A stretch of DNA of 9,312 nt, from NCBI GenBank assembly GCA_024408905.1, contig JAKSUP010000035.1:1-9312 (forward strand). The letters run 5' to 3'. Origin of the DNA: a bacterium (GTDB lineage Bacteria; Cyanobacteriota; Vampirovibrionia; Gastranaerophilales; Gastranaerophilaceae). How positions within the stretch are numbered: the stretch's first letter is position 1; each line of letters opens with the position of its first letter. Positions 1 to 6,189 of the stretch are shown one piece after another. A model generated the notes under the pieces. That model saw only the letters and a program-made list of their open reading frames with translations. It made no database searches and was not told the DNA's origin. The position numbers and the translations under genes are program-made.

Positions 1-1583
1 CTGTCATTGTCTCTTTGATGCAGTCCGATTGAAGGTTCATCCAAAACATACAAAACTCCTGAAAGTCCACTCCCGATTTGTGTTGCAAGTCTTATTCTCT
101 GGGCTTCGCCACCTGAAAGGGTTCCTGCCATACGTGCAAGATTTAAGTATGATAAACCGACATCCATAAGGAATTTGAGCCTTGCTCTTATTTCATCAAG
201 GATTTGTTTCCCGATTTTCATCTGAAAATCAGTAAGAGTAAGATAAAGGTCTGTAATAAATTCGTGTTCTTTATCTATCGGCATCAAACAAAATTCGTGG
301 ATATTTTTACCTGCAATTCTTACGGCTAAAGGGAACGGTTTAAGTCTTGCGCCTCCACATTCTTCGCAAGGAGTTGTAACCATATATTTTTCGATTTCGG
401 CTTTCCAGTATTCGCTTTCGGTATTATAATGCTTCATCAAAAACGGAATTACGCCGATAAATCTTTGAAGTTTGGTTTTGTATCTGTGACTTCCAAATTC
501 TCTTATCCTCATTGGAATACGTTCGTCTGAACCATACAAAATAATATCCTGGTGTTCTTTTGGCATTTCGCTGAACGGTAAGTCAAAATTCATACGGTAT
601 TCTTGTTTAATAGCGTTTAAAACGTCATCATAATATGAAGTTGAAGATTTACTCCAAGGGTAAATGGCACCTTGATTAACTGAAATTGTTTTATCAGGGA
701 CAACTAAATCAGGATCAATTTTAAAATCTACACCAATTCCACCACACTTTGTACAAGCGCCATAAGGAGCATTGAATGAGAAAATTCTCGGAGTTAATTC
801 TTCAAAACTCAAGTTACAATCAGGACACGCAAGTTTTTCGCTATAAATTTTTTCTTCTCCTCCGATAACATCAATCGTCATAACTCCGTCTGCTTTTTTT
901 AGCGCAATTTGGGCGCTGTCTGCAATTCTTGATTTAGCTTCTTCTTTAACAACAACCCTGTCAACAACGACAGAAATTGTGTGTGCTTTGGTTTTAGCTA
1001 AAGTTATTTCGTCTTCATCAAGATTATAAACTTCTCCGTCAACTTTTACTCTTACAAAGCCTTCTTGCTTAAGTTCTTCAAACAAAGACTGATATTCGCC
1101 TTTTTTTCCTTTGACTAAAGGTGCTAAGATTTGAATTTTTGTACCTTCCGGAAGGGTTAAAATATTATTAACAATTTCATCAATTGTTTGAGGCTTTATA
1201 GGTTTGCCGCATTTTGGACAATAAGGAGTCCCTACACGAGCAAAAAGCAATCTTAAATAATCATAAATTTCAGTAACGGTTCCGACCGTTGAACGTGGGT
1301 TATTGCTTGTTGATTTTTGATCAATAGAAATTGCGGGAGTAAGTCCGTCAATATAATCAACATCCGGCTTATCCATTTGCCCCAAGAATTGTCGTGCATA
1401 AGTTGAGAGACTTTCTATATAGCGTCTTTGACCTTCTGCAAAAATTGTATCAAAAGCAAGCGAACTTTTACCGGAACCTGAAACGCCTGTGAAAACAACA
1501 AGCTGGTTTTTCGGAATCTCTAACGATACATTTTTGAGGTTGTGTTCCCTCGCTCCCTTAATTGTGATATTTTCTGTTGCCAT
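1..1583 (-). CDS. uvrA: Excinuclease ABC subunit UvrA, N-terminal 527 codons (runs off left edge)
   Basis: UvrA is the damage-recognition ATPase of nucleotide excision repair; in the cytoplasm it loads UvrB onto lesions. Translation from the ATG at 1583 gives [16 protein letters not shown], the usual UvrA opening. The Walker A motif GVSGSGKSS lies near residues 33-41. A CxxC pair (YCPKC) follows in the UvrB-binding region, then a zinc-finger pair (CPDC, later CTKC) and a further CEEC. The ABC signature [12 protein letters not shown] begins near residue 489, with Walker [14 protein letters not shown] after it. This is all of the first ATPase half; the second ATPase half and C-terminal zinc finger would lie beyond position 1. 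UvrA is normally about 940 aa, so just over half is present. No frameshift is visible. No Shine-Dalgarno sequence precedes the ATG, and a probable -10 element sits only 7 nt upstream, suggesting a leaderless or nearly leaderless mRNA. Confidence 0.98.
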   Translation of the reverse strand, partial: MATENITIKGAREHNLKNVSLEIPKNQLVVFTGVSGSGKSSLAFDTIFAEGQRRYIESLSTYARQFLGQMDKPDVDYIDGLTPAISIDQKSTSNNPRSTVGTVTEIYDYLRLLFARVGTPYCPKCGKPIKPQTIDEIVNNILTLPEGTKIQILAPLVKGKKGEYQSLFEELKQEGFVRVKVDGEVYNLDEDEITLAKTKAHTISVVVDRVVVKEEAKSRIADSAQIALKKADGVMTIDVIGGEEKIYSEKLACPDCNLSFEELTPRIFSFNAPYGACTKCGGIGVDFKIDPDLVVPDKTISVNQGAIYPWSKSSTSYYDDVLNAIKQEYRMNFDLPFSEMPKEHQDIILYGSDERIPMRIREFGSHRYKTKLQRFIGVIPFLMKHYNTESEYWKAEIEKYMVTTPCEECGGARLKPFPLAVRIAGKNIHEFCLMPIDKEHEFITDLYLTLTDFQMKIGKQILDEIRARLKFLMDVGLSYLNLARMAGTLSGGEAQRIRLATQIGSGLSGVLYVLDEPSIGLHQRDND

Positions 1584-1590
1584 ACAATAA

Positions 1591-1599
1591 AGTATAGCA
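1591..1599 (-). promoter_or_regulatory. Extended -10 promoter element of uvrA
   Basis: On the minus strand the sequence TGCTATACT fits an extended -10 (TGnTATAAT) with one mismatch. Only TTATTGT separates it from the uvrA ATG, so transcription would start at or within a few bases of the start codon. No convincing -35 hexamer is present at 17 nt, as is common for extended -10 promoters. Inferred from sequence only. Confidence 0.45.
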
Positions 1600-1628
1600 C
1601 GTGAAAATTTAATCTTCCACTAATTAGG

Positions 1629-1946
1629 TTATTTATTTGTAAATTTGTCTATGTAACACTTTGCAGTGTTAATAACCCAACCGTCAGAGCGAAAGTGTGC
1701 ATAATTATTCTTTCCTACATATTTATCTGAAATTCTGCTACCATTTGATAGCCATTCATCAAGTATCTCTAATGATTTTCTTAAAAGTTTGTATCCGTAT
1801 TTTTCAAGAAGTGAATTATATTGCGTCGGGGTTAAAATCACCAGTTTTATATCGGGTATTTCAAACTTAATTTGTGGATTTGGCTTGGGGCGACCACCTT
1901 TTTGACCATTTAGCTTATTTATAACGGACCTATTTTTGGTTTTCAT
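1629..1946 (-). CDS. Small DNA-binding-like protein resembling the replisome-organiser C-terminal domain
   Basis: The protein is 105 aa from the ATG at 1946. An in-frame ATG at 1961 would add five residues. I prefer 1946 because AGAGGAG (1950-1956) lies just upstream of it, while 1961 has no ribosome binding site. The N-terminus is basic and carries GQKGGRPK, which recalls an AT-hook (GRP core). The rest, roughly LTPTQYNSLLEKYG then YVGKNNYAHF then WVI, follows the pattern of the C-terminal domain of phage replisome organisers and related small proteins (V.LT..EY..L...G, a helix, then Y..HyaTI..W). That likeness is from memory and was not tested by search. The gene diverges from the repressor gene at 2090 and shares an operator-rich intergenic region with it, which is the place of a Cro-like or early-function gene in a phage switch. 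DNA binding is inferred; the precise role is unknown. Confidence 0.7.
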   Translation of the reverse strand: MKTKNRSVINKLNGQKGGRPKPNPQIKFEIPDIKLVILTPTQYNSLLEKYGYKLLRKSLEILDEWLSNGSRISDKYVGKNNYAHFRSDGWVINTAKCYIDKFTNK

Positions 1947-1982
1947 AAACTCCTCTTTCATATATCTGCGATAGTTTCGATT

Positions 1983-1992
1983 GACAAATGTA
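1983..1992. promoter_or_regulatory. Putative repressor operator O1
   Basis: GACAAATGTA matches the consensus TACAAATGTA in 9 of 10 positions. It is the site nearest the minus-strand gene, 37 nt upstream of its preferred start, where a bound repressor could block that gene's promoter. O1 and O2 are centred 41 bp apart, close to four helical turns. Operator function is inferred from repetition and position. Confidence 0.5.
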
Positions 1993-2023
1993 TGATTACA
2001 TGATTAAATATCAACTAGCAGTG

Positions 2024-2033
2024 TACATTTGTA
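2024..2033. promoter_or_regulatory. Putative repressor operator O2
   Basis: TACATTTGTA is the reverse complement of TACAAATGTA, with perfectly symmetric outer arms TACA/TGTA. It overlaps the -35 region of the repressor promoter proposed at 2029-2057, and also a perfect TATAAT hexamer (2032-2037) that could be an alternative -10. O2 and O3 are centred 33 bp apart, about three helical turns. Confidence 0.55.
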
Positions 2034-2057
2034 TAATCAATTGTAAGATAATATGAT
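2029..2057 (+). promoter_or_regulatory. Candidate promoter of the CI/LexA-like repressor gene
   Basis: A -10 hexamer TATGAT (2052-2057) lies 17 nt after a weak -35 TTGTAT (2029-2034). The whole promoter lies between operators O2 and O3 and overlaps both. A second candidate uses the perfect TATAAT at 2032-2037, which lacks a good -35. Which is used cannot be decided from sequence. Confidence 0.4.
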
Positions 2058-2066
2058 ACAAATGTC
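2057..2066. promoter_or_regulatory. Putative repressor operator O3
   Basis: TACAAATGTC matches the consensus in 9 of 10 positions, in the same orientation as O1. It begins at the last base of the proposed -10 hexamer TATGAT and covers the likely transcription start of the repressor gene, a position suited to autorepression. Confidence 0.55.
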
Positions 2067-2089
2067 AAGCGATAATTTATTGGTGAAAC

Positions 2090-2707
2090 ATGAAATTAGA
2101 AGAATTATTGTCAATAATCTCTCAAAAAACATCAAACTACGTAAATCAATCAATGCTTGCTGATGCGCTTGGTATAACTCGCCAAACTGTGAGTAATCGG
2201 ATAAAAAATGATAGCCAAGTTACTGTCAGCGAACTTCAAAAAATAGAAGATTTTTTTAATATTTCACTTTTGGGAAATAATTCAACAGATAATGACCTTG
2301 TTTATATTGATTATTATACTGATGTTTTTGCAAGTTGTGGAAACGGAAACATTATTTTTTCAGACGAAAAAATCAAATTGCCTGTTTCAAAAATATTGAT
2401 TAACGGTTATTCTTCCAATAAAACTTATTCTATGATTAATGCAAGTGGAAACAGCATGTCACCTATTATTGATAATGATGATAAATTGATTGTTGAGCAT
2501 TGGAACGGCAACCAAATTCAAGATAACAAAATATATGTTTTCTGTTTTAATAACGAATTTTTTGTAAAACGCCTTTCAAAGAACTTGGATGAAATTATTA
2601 TCAAATCAGAGAATCCGGAATACAGAGTGCGTACGATTAGTGGTACAACAATTAATGACTTGCTTTTGGTAGGAAAAATTGTAGGTGTCTTAAAGTCTAT
2701 AGGATAG
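2090..2707 (+). CDS. CI/LexA-like repressor: N-terminal HTH plus S24 self-cleaving peptidase domain
   Basis: This 205-aa cytoplasmic transcription factor has a helix-turn-helix at about residues 20-40 (SMLADALGITRQTVSNRI) and a C-terminal S24 domain from about residue 80. The nucleophilic Ser is Ser122 in SGNSMSP and the general-base Lys is Lys160 in FFVKRL. The 38-residue separation is like that of LexA (37). A likely autocleavage site is Cys83-Gly84 in FASCGNG; Cys-Gly is known from UmuD, whereas many phage repressors use Ala-Gly. All parts needed for RecA-stimulated self-cleavage appear intact. GGTGA at 2082-2086 can serve as a short-spaced ribosome binding site. Three repeated operator-like sites lie just upstream, so autorepression and control of the divergent gene are expected. 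It is more like phage CI than host LexA, because the partner gene resembles a phage protein and there is no SOS gene on the same strand. It could still be a host SOS regulator. Confidence 0.9.
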   Translation: MKLEELLSIISQKTSNYVNQSMLADALGITRQTVSNRIKNDSQVTVSELQKIEDFFNISLLGNNSTDNDLVYIDYYTDVFASCGNGNIIFSDEKIKLPVSKILINGYSSNKTYSMINASGNSMSPIIDNDDKLIVEHWNGNQIQDNKIYVFCFNNEFFVKRLSKNLDEIIIKSENPEYRVRTISGTTINDLLLVGKIVGVLKSIG

Positions 2708-2709
2708 CT

Positions 2710-2731
2710 CTTAACATTTGACTTAACATTT
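2710..2731 (+). repeat. Tandem 10-bp direct repeat upstream of trkA
   Basis: CTTAACATTT occurs twice (2710-2719 and 2722-2731), 12 bp from start to start, immediately after the repressor stop codon. The second copy overlaps the proposed trkA -35 hexamer. It may bind a regulator or be chance in AT-rich DNA. Confidence 0.4.
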
Positions 2732-2746
2732 AATTTGGGTTTAAAT
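2718..2746 (+). promoter_or_regulatory. Candidate trkA promoter
   Basis: A good -35 TTGACT (2718-2723) is followed, after a 17-nt spacer, by a modest -10 TTAAAT (2741-2746). Transcription would begin near 2753, at the preferred trkA ATG, giving a leaderless message. Only 45 nt separate the repressor stop from this ATG, so read-through from the repressor gene is also possible. Confidence 0.35.
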
Positions 2747-2752
2747 AAAGGC

Positions 2753-4093
2753 ATGAAAATAATTATTTTTGGGGCTAATGAGATTGGTGCAACGATTGTT
2801 TCCCAATTCTCAAAAGAAAACGATATTACAGTAATAGATAACGAGAGAAAGAAATCTGACATTCAAGACAAATTTGATGTCAGTTATGTTGTAGGCAGTG
2901 CTTCTGATATAGAAGTGTTAAAAACTGCAAATATTAAAGATGCAGAGTTATTTATTGCATGTACTGATTCTGATGAATTGAATATTATTGCTTGCCTTAC
3001 GGCAAAAAAATTCTGTAATATTTGTACAATGTGTTTTGTTAAAAAAGAAGGGTATAAATCTTCTCTGGGTTATGCTAAAGACGCTGACTACAATTCCGAA
3101 TTCTATATTGATTATGTTATTTGGCCGGAAGAACTCTTGACCCAAGAAATATTTAGGATAATAACAGTTGCCAAAGCTCTTGATGTTGAGAATTTTGCAA
3201 ACGGCAGGGCAAGGCTTTTGGAATACAAAATTGCAGGTAATTCTGTATTGGTAAATAAAACCGTAAAATCTTGTGGGTTCCCTAAAGAAACGCTTATTGT
3301 CGGTATAACTCGTGGTGATGACTTGTTTATCCCGAGTGGTGAAACTGTATTACAAGAAGATGACAAAGTTATATTTATGGGACTTTCACATTCTCTTGAT
3401 GTACTTGCAGGCATGTTTTTCCATGAAAAAGAATTAGTTAAAAAAGTTGTTATTATTGGTGGTGGCGAAGTCGGTTTAAGACTTGCTAAAAACCTTGAAG
3501 CGTTAAAATATAAGCTTAAAATTGTTGAAAAAAGCGAAGCCCGTTGCGAATTTTTGGCAGAAGAACTTTCTAACACTCTTGTTATCCATGGTGATGGTAC
3601 TGATCTGGAATTGTTGACAGAAGAAGAAATCGGTTCTGCAGATGTCGTTGTAAGTGTTACAAATAATGATGAGAAGAATTTGTTATGTTCTTTAATGGCA
3701 AAACAGCTTGGGGTTAATCGTGTTATCTCAAGAGTTTCTGCAGCACCTAATGCAAGTTTGTTTGAAAAAGTCGGGATTGATGTCACTATTTCTATGCAAA
3801 CGGCAGCACTGAATGAAATTAAAAGTAATGTATGCGGCCCGAATATTGGTATTCTTGCAACAGTTGAACAAGGCAAGGGTGAAGTTATGAATATTCTTTT
3901 ACCACAAGATTACGAAGGTAAAAAAGTTATGGACTTAAAACTACCTGCCAAAGGCGTTATAGGTATTATTCAGAGAAGAAACAGAGTTATAATTCCAAAT
4001 GGTGCTACTCAAGTTTTGGGTGACGATAACTTGATAATATTTACAACAAGTGAAAACGCGACGTTGATTAGAGAATATTTTAAGGTGAAATAA
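2753..4093 (+). CDS. trkA: TrkA, peripheral NAD-binding subunit of the Trk potassium transporter
   Basis: TrkA is the cytoplasmic regulatory ring that gates the TrkH membrane subunit in response to nucleotides. The 446-aa product has the double layout of TrkA: an RCK/TrkA-N Rossmann domain (about residues 1-120), a TrkA-C domain (about 135-220, including RARLLEYKIAGNSVLV), a second Rossmann domain opening VVIIGGGEVGLRLA, and a final TrkA-C domain. Length is normal for the family (about 450). The first nucleotide loop reads GANEIG rather than GxGxxG, losing the second glycine, while the second loop GGGEVG is canonical. I chose the ATG at 2753 because MKIIIFGA aligns with the usual TrkA start. 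A TTG at 2735 in the same frame would add six unconserved residues and has no ribosome binding site. The stop codon overlaps the trkH start by one base, so the two subunits are translationally linked. Confidence 0.95.
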   Translation: MKIIIFGANEIGATIVSQFSKENDITVIDNERKKSDIQDKFDVSYVVGSASDIEVLKTANIKDAELFIACTDSDELNIIACLTAKKFCNICTMCFVKKEGYKSSLGYAKDADYNSEFYIDYVIWPEELLTQEIFRIITVAKALDVENFANGRARLLEYKIAGNSVLVNKTVKSCGFPKETLIVGITRGDDLFIPSGETVLQEDDKVIFMGLSHSLDVLAGMFFHEKELVKKVVIIGGGEVGLRLAKNLEALKYKLKIVEKSEARCEFLAEELSNTLVIHGDGTDLELLTEEEIGSADVVVSVTNNDEKNLLCSLMAKQLGVNRVISRVSAAPNASLFEKVGIDVTISMQTAALNEIKSNVCGPNIGILATVEQGKGEVMNILLPQDYEGKKVMDLKLPAKGVIGIIQRRNRVIIPNGATQVLGDDNLIIFTTSENATLIREYFKVK

Positions 4094-5556
4094 TGAGAGT
4101 TTCGTATTTAGCTTACACATTTTCTCTTGCAATGATGTATTTGAGTATAGTTCTCTTTTTGCCGGTAATTGTGGCATTAATTTATGGCGAAATGTCATCA
4201 ATTCTTCCGTTTTTATATGTTTCTATCGGCACTCTGTTGGGTGGATTTTGTTTAAGGAAATTTGTTAAAGGGGTAAATGAGATTAAATCTATCAACGATA
4301 TAAAAAAATCCGAAGCCCTTTTTACGGTTACTTTTTGTTGGATAATTGCAGGTGTTTTAGGTGCAATTCCTTATGTATTGCATGGATTTAATCCTATAAA
4401 TGCGTTTTTTGAATCAACAGCAGGAATTACGGCAACAGGTGGTACAATTTTAACAAATTATAATTATCCTCATGCATTGATGTTTTGGAGAAGTTTTTCT
4501 CAATGGCTCGGAGGTATGGGAATTATCGTGTTATTTATAGCAGTATTACCACAATTTGCTATAGCAGGACGTCAATTATTCTTTGCTGAAGCGCCTTTCC
4601 CAGAAGAAGACAAATTTACTCCGAGAATAAAAAGTACTGCATCATCTTTGTGGAAATTATATTTTGGACTAACAGTTTTAGAAATTATACTTTTGTGTAT
4701 AGCAGGAGAAGATGTGTTTGTTGCTATTTGTAACTCATTTTCTTCTGTTTCAGGTGGTGGATTTTCTCCTAATTCAAACAGTTTATTAGGAGCAACAAAC
4801 CCGATACTTTGGATTGTATGTTTCTTTATGTTTTGTGCAGGGGCGAGTTATAGTTTGCAATATAAAGCCATCACACGTTTTAACCCTCTTGTATTATTTA
4901 AAAATGAAGAATTTAGAACGTATTTATTTATAGCTTTGATTTTGGCAACTTTACTTTCTGTTTCTTTGTTTGCAAATTCACACTATGACATTTTAAAAAG
5001 TATAACTCATTCATTCTTTCAAGTGTCATCTGTTATGTCTACGACTTGTTTGTCAAGTGATAATTTTGCGTCTTGGGATTATACTTCAAAGGCTCTATTG
5101 TTTGTCGGAATTTTAGCAGGCAGTTGTGCAAGTTCAGCAGGTGGTGGAGTAAAAATTATGCGTTGGATTTTGCTTTTTAAACTTATGAAATCGGAATTTG
5201 TAAAAATTTTACACCCGAAAGCTGTATATAATGTGAAAGTTAATAATTATACGGTTTCAAAAGATATTTTGTTCCAAATTCTTATGTTCGTATCTTTTTA
5301 TATTTTGATAATGGTTGTAACAGGTTTTGTGGTTTCAATCCTTGAAGGTAACACTGTTATCGGGATAACAGGTTCAATCAGTACAATTGGAAATATTGGT
5401 CCGACATTATGCAACTTAACAGGACCTTTGGGAAGTTATGACAGCCTTTGTGACTTATCAAAATTGATATTATCTGCCAATATGTATATTGGTCGTCTTG
5501 AATTAATTCCATTTTTAGTATTGTTCCAAAAAGAAATCTGGAACTTTAAAGCATAA
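4093..5556 (+). CDS. trkH: TrkH/KtrB-family potassium transporter membrane subunit, with Cys in the third filter loop
   Basis: This 487-aa integral inner-membrane protein forms the potassium pore. It is built from four pseudo-repeats, each with a filter loop. Loop 1 is ESTAGITATGGT (filter Gly116), loop 2 SSVSGGGFS (Gly222), loop 3 SSVMSTTCLSSDNF, and loop 4 STIGNIGP (Gly436). Where relatives have TTG(F/Y) in loop 3, this protein has TTC, Cys319. Other family landmarks are WLGGMG (139-143), the gating-region stretch GSCASSAGGGVKIMR (343-357) and MYIGRLELIP near the C-terminus. Length is typical (480-490). A strong ribosome binding site AAGGTGA (4082-4088) lies inside the end of trkA, and the TAATG junction couples the two genes. 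Family assignment is certain; ion selectivity may differ from typical TrkH because of Cys319. Confidence 0.95.
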   Translation: MRVSYLAYTFSLAMMYLSIVLFLPVIVALIYGEMSSILPFLYVSIGTLLGGFCLRKFVKGVNEIKSINDIKKSEALFTVTFCWIIAGVLGAIPYVLHGFNPINAFFESTAGITATGGTILTNYNYPHALMFWRSFSQWLGGMGIIVLFIAVLPQFAIAGRQLFFAEAPFPEEDKFTPRIKSTASSLWKLYFGLTVLEIILLCIAGEDVFVAICNSFSSVSGGGFSPNSNSLLGATNPILWIVCFFMFCAGASYSLQYKAITRFNPLVLFKNEEFRTYLFIALILATLLSVSLFANSHYDILKSITHSFFQVSSVMSTTCLSSDNFASWDYTSKALLFVGILAGSCASSAGGGVKIMRWILLFKLMKSEFVKILHPKAVYNVKVNNYTVSKDILFQILMFVSFYILIMVVTGFVVSILEGNTVIGITGSISTIGNIGPTLCNLTGPLGSYDSLCDLSKLILSANMYIGRLELIPFLVLFQKEIWNFKA

Positions 5557-5573
5557 ATAATTTATGTTAAAAT
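5545..5573 (+). promoter_or_regulatory. Candidate promoter for def-fmt
   Basis: TTTAAA (5545-5550) and TAAAAT (5568-5573) are spaced 17 nt apart, and the latter is preceded by TG at the extended -10 position. It straddles the trkH stop codon and would start transcription near 5580, just before the def ribosome binding site. The def-fmt pair may thus be transcribed separately as well as by read-through from trkAH. Confidence 0.35.
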
Positions 5574-5580
5574 TTAATTG

Positions 5581-5588
5581 AGGAAGGA
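5581..5588 (+). promoter_or_regulatory. Ribosome binding site of def
   Basis: AGGAAGGA lies 7 nt before the ATG at 5596 and decides the start. An in-frame TTG at 5578 would place this sequence inside the coding region and has no ribosome binding site of its own. Confidence 0.75.
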
Positions 5589-5595
5589 TATTTCT

Positions 5596-6189
5596 ATGTC
5601 TATAAAAAAGATTGTTAAATATGGAGAAGCAAGTTTAAGACAACCTTCAAAAGAGGTTCACAAAGTTTCTCAAAAAATAAAAGTATTAATTGAAGATTTA
5701 TTGGATACAATGTATAAAAATAACGGTGTAGGGCTTGCAGCACCACAAATTGGCGAGAATGTAAGAGTTTTTGTTATTGATGTTTCAACAAACGATGAAC
5801 CACTTAACCCTATGGTTTTTGTTAATCCGAAGATTATTAAAAAATCAGGTGCTTGTATAAGTAATGAAGGCTGTTTAAGTTTTCCAAACGCATATACAAG
5901 TGTTAAACGATATCAAAATGTCATGGTAAAAGCTTTGGATAGAAACGGTCGTGCATTTGTTTTGGAAGCAAAAGACGGAACGCTTTTGGCTCGTTGTATT
6001 CAGCACGAATTTGATCACCTCGACGGTGTATTGTTTATCGATCATATGATTAACAGATTTGATGCAGAAGAACAATTAAAGAAAAATGATTTGCCACCTC
6101 TTGAACTGGACAAAATCGTTGATGAACCTGAACTTACTGAAGCAATAGAAAAATTGCCAAAAGAAGAAAAAAAAGAAGAAGATGCTTAA
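5596..6189 (+). CDS. def: Peptide deformylase
   Basis: Def removes the N-terminal formyl group from nascent proteins at the ribosome and uses a bound metal, usually iron. All three signature motifs are intact: GVGLAAPQIG (residues 44-53), EGCLSFP (91-97, metal ligand Cys93) and QHEFDHLDG (136-144, ligands His137 and His141, catalytic Glu138). The 197-aa length exceeds the usual 165-180 because of a C-terminal tail from about residue 165. That tail is rich in Glu and Lys and ends EEKKEEDA. The tail is encoded by a long purine run that also forms the translation initiation region of fmt, which overlaps the last 8 bases of def. Def and Fmt add and remove the same formyl group, and their genes are adjacent in many bacteria. 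Confidence 0.97.
   Translation: MSIKKIVKYGEASLRQPSKEVHKVSQKIKVLIEDLLDTMYKNNGVGLAAPQIGENVRVFVIDVSTNDEPLNPMVFVNPKIIKKSGACISNEGCLSFPNAYTSVKRYQNVMVKALDRNGRAFVLEAKDGTLLARCIQHEFDHLDGVLFIDHMINRFDAEEQLKKNDLPPLELDKIVDEPELTEAIEKLPKEEKKEEDA

Noticed and set aside
2735..2752. TTG start extending TrkA by six residues
   Set aside because: It has no ribosome binding site and the extra residues are not part of the usual TrkA N-terminus, which aligns with the ATG at 2753.
2518..2862. Minus-strand open frame spanning the repressor end and trkA start
   Set aside because: It lies antisense to two real genes, has no start signal and low-complexity hydrophobic composition typical of reversed AT-rich coding DNA.
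3112..3876. Long minus-strand open frame (254 codons) opposite trkA
   Set aside because: It is a shadow of trkA, has no ribosome binding site or recognisable domain, and trkA is unmistakable on the other strand.
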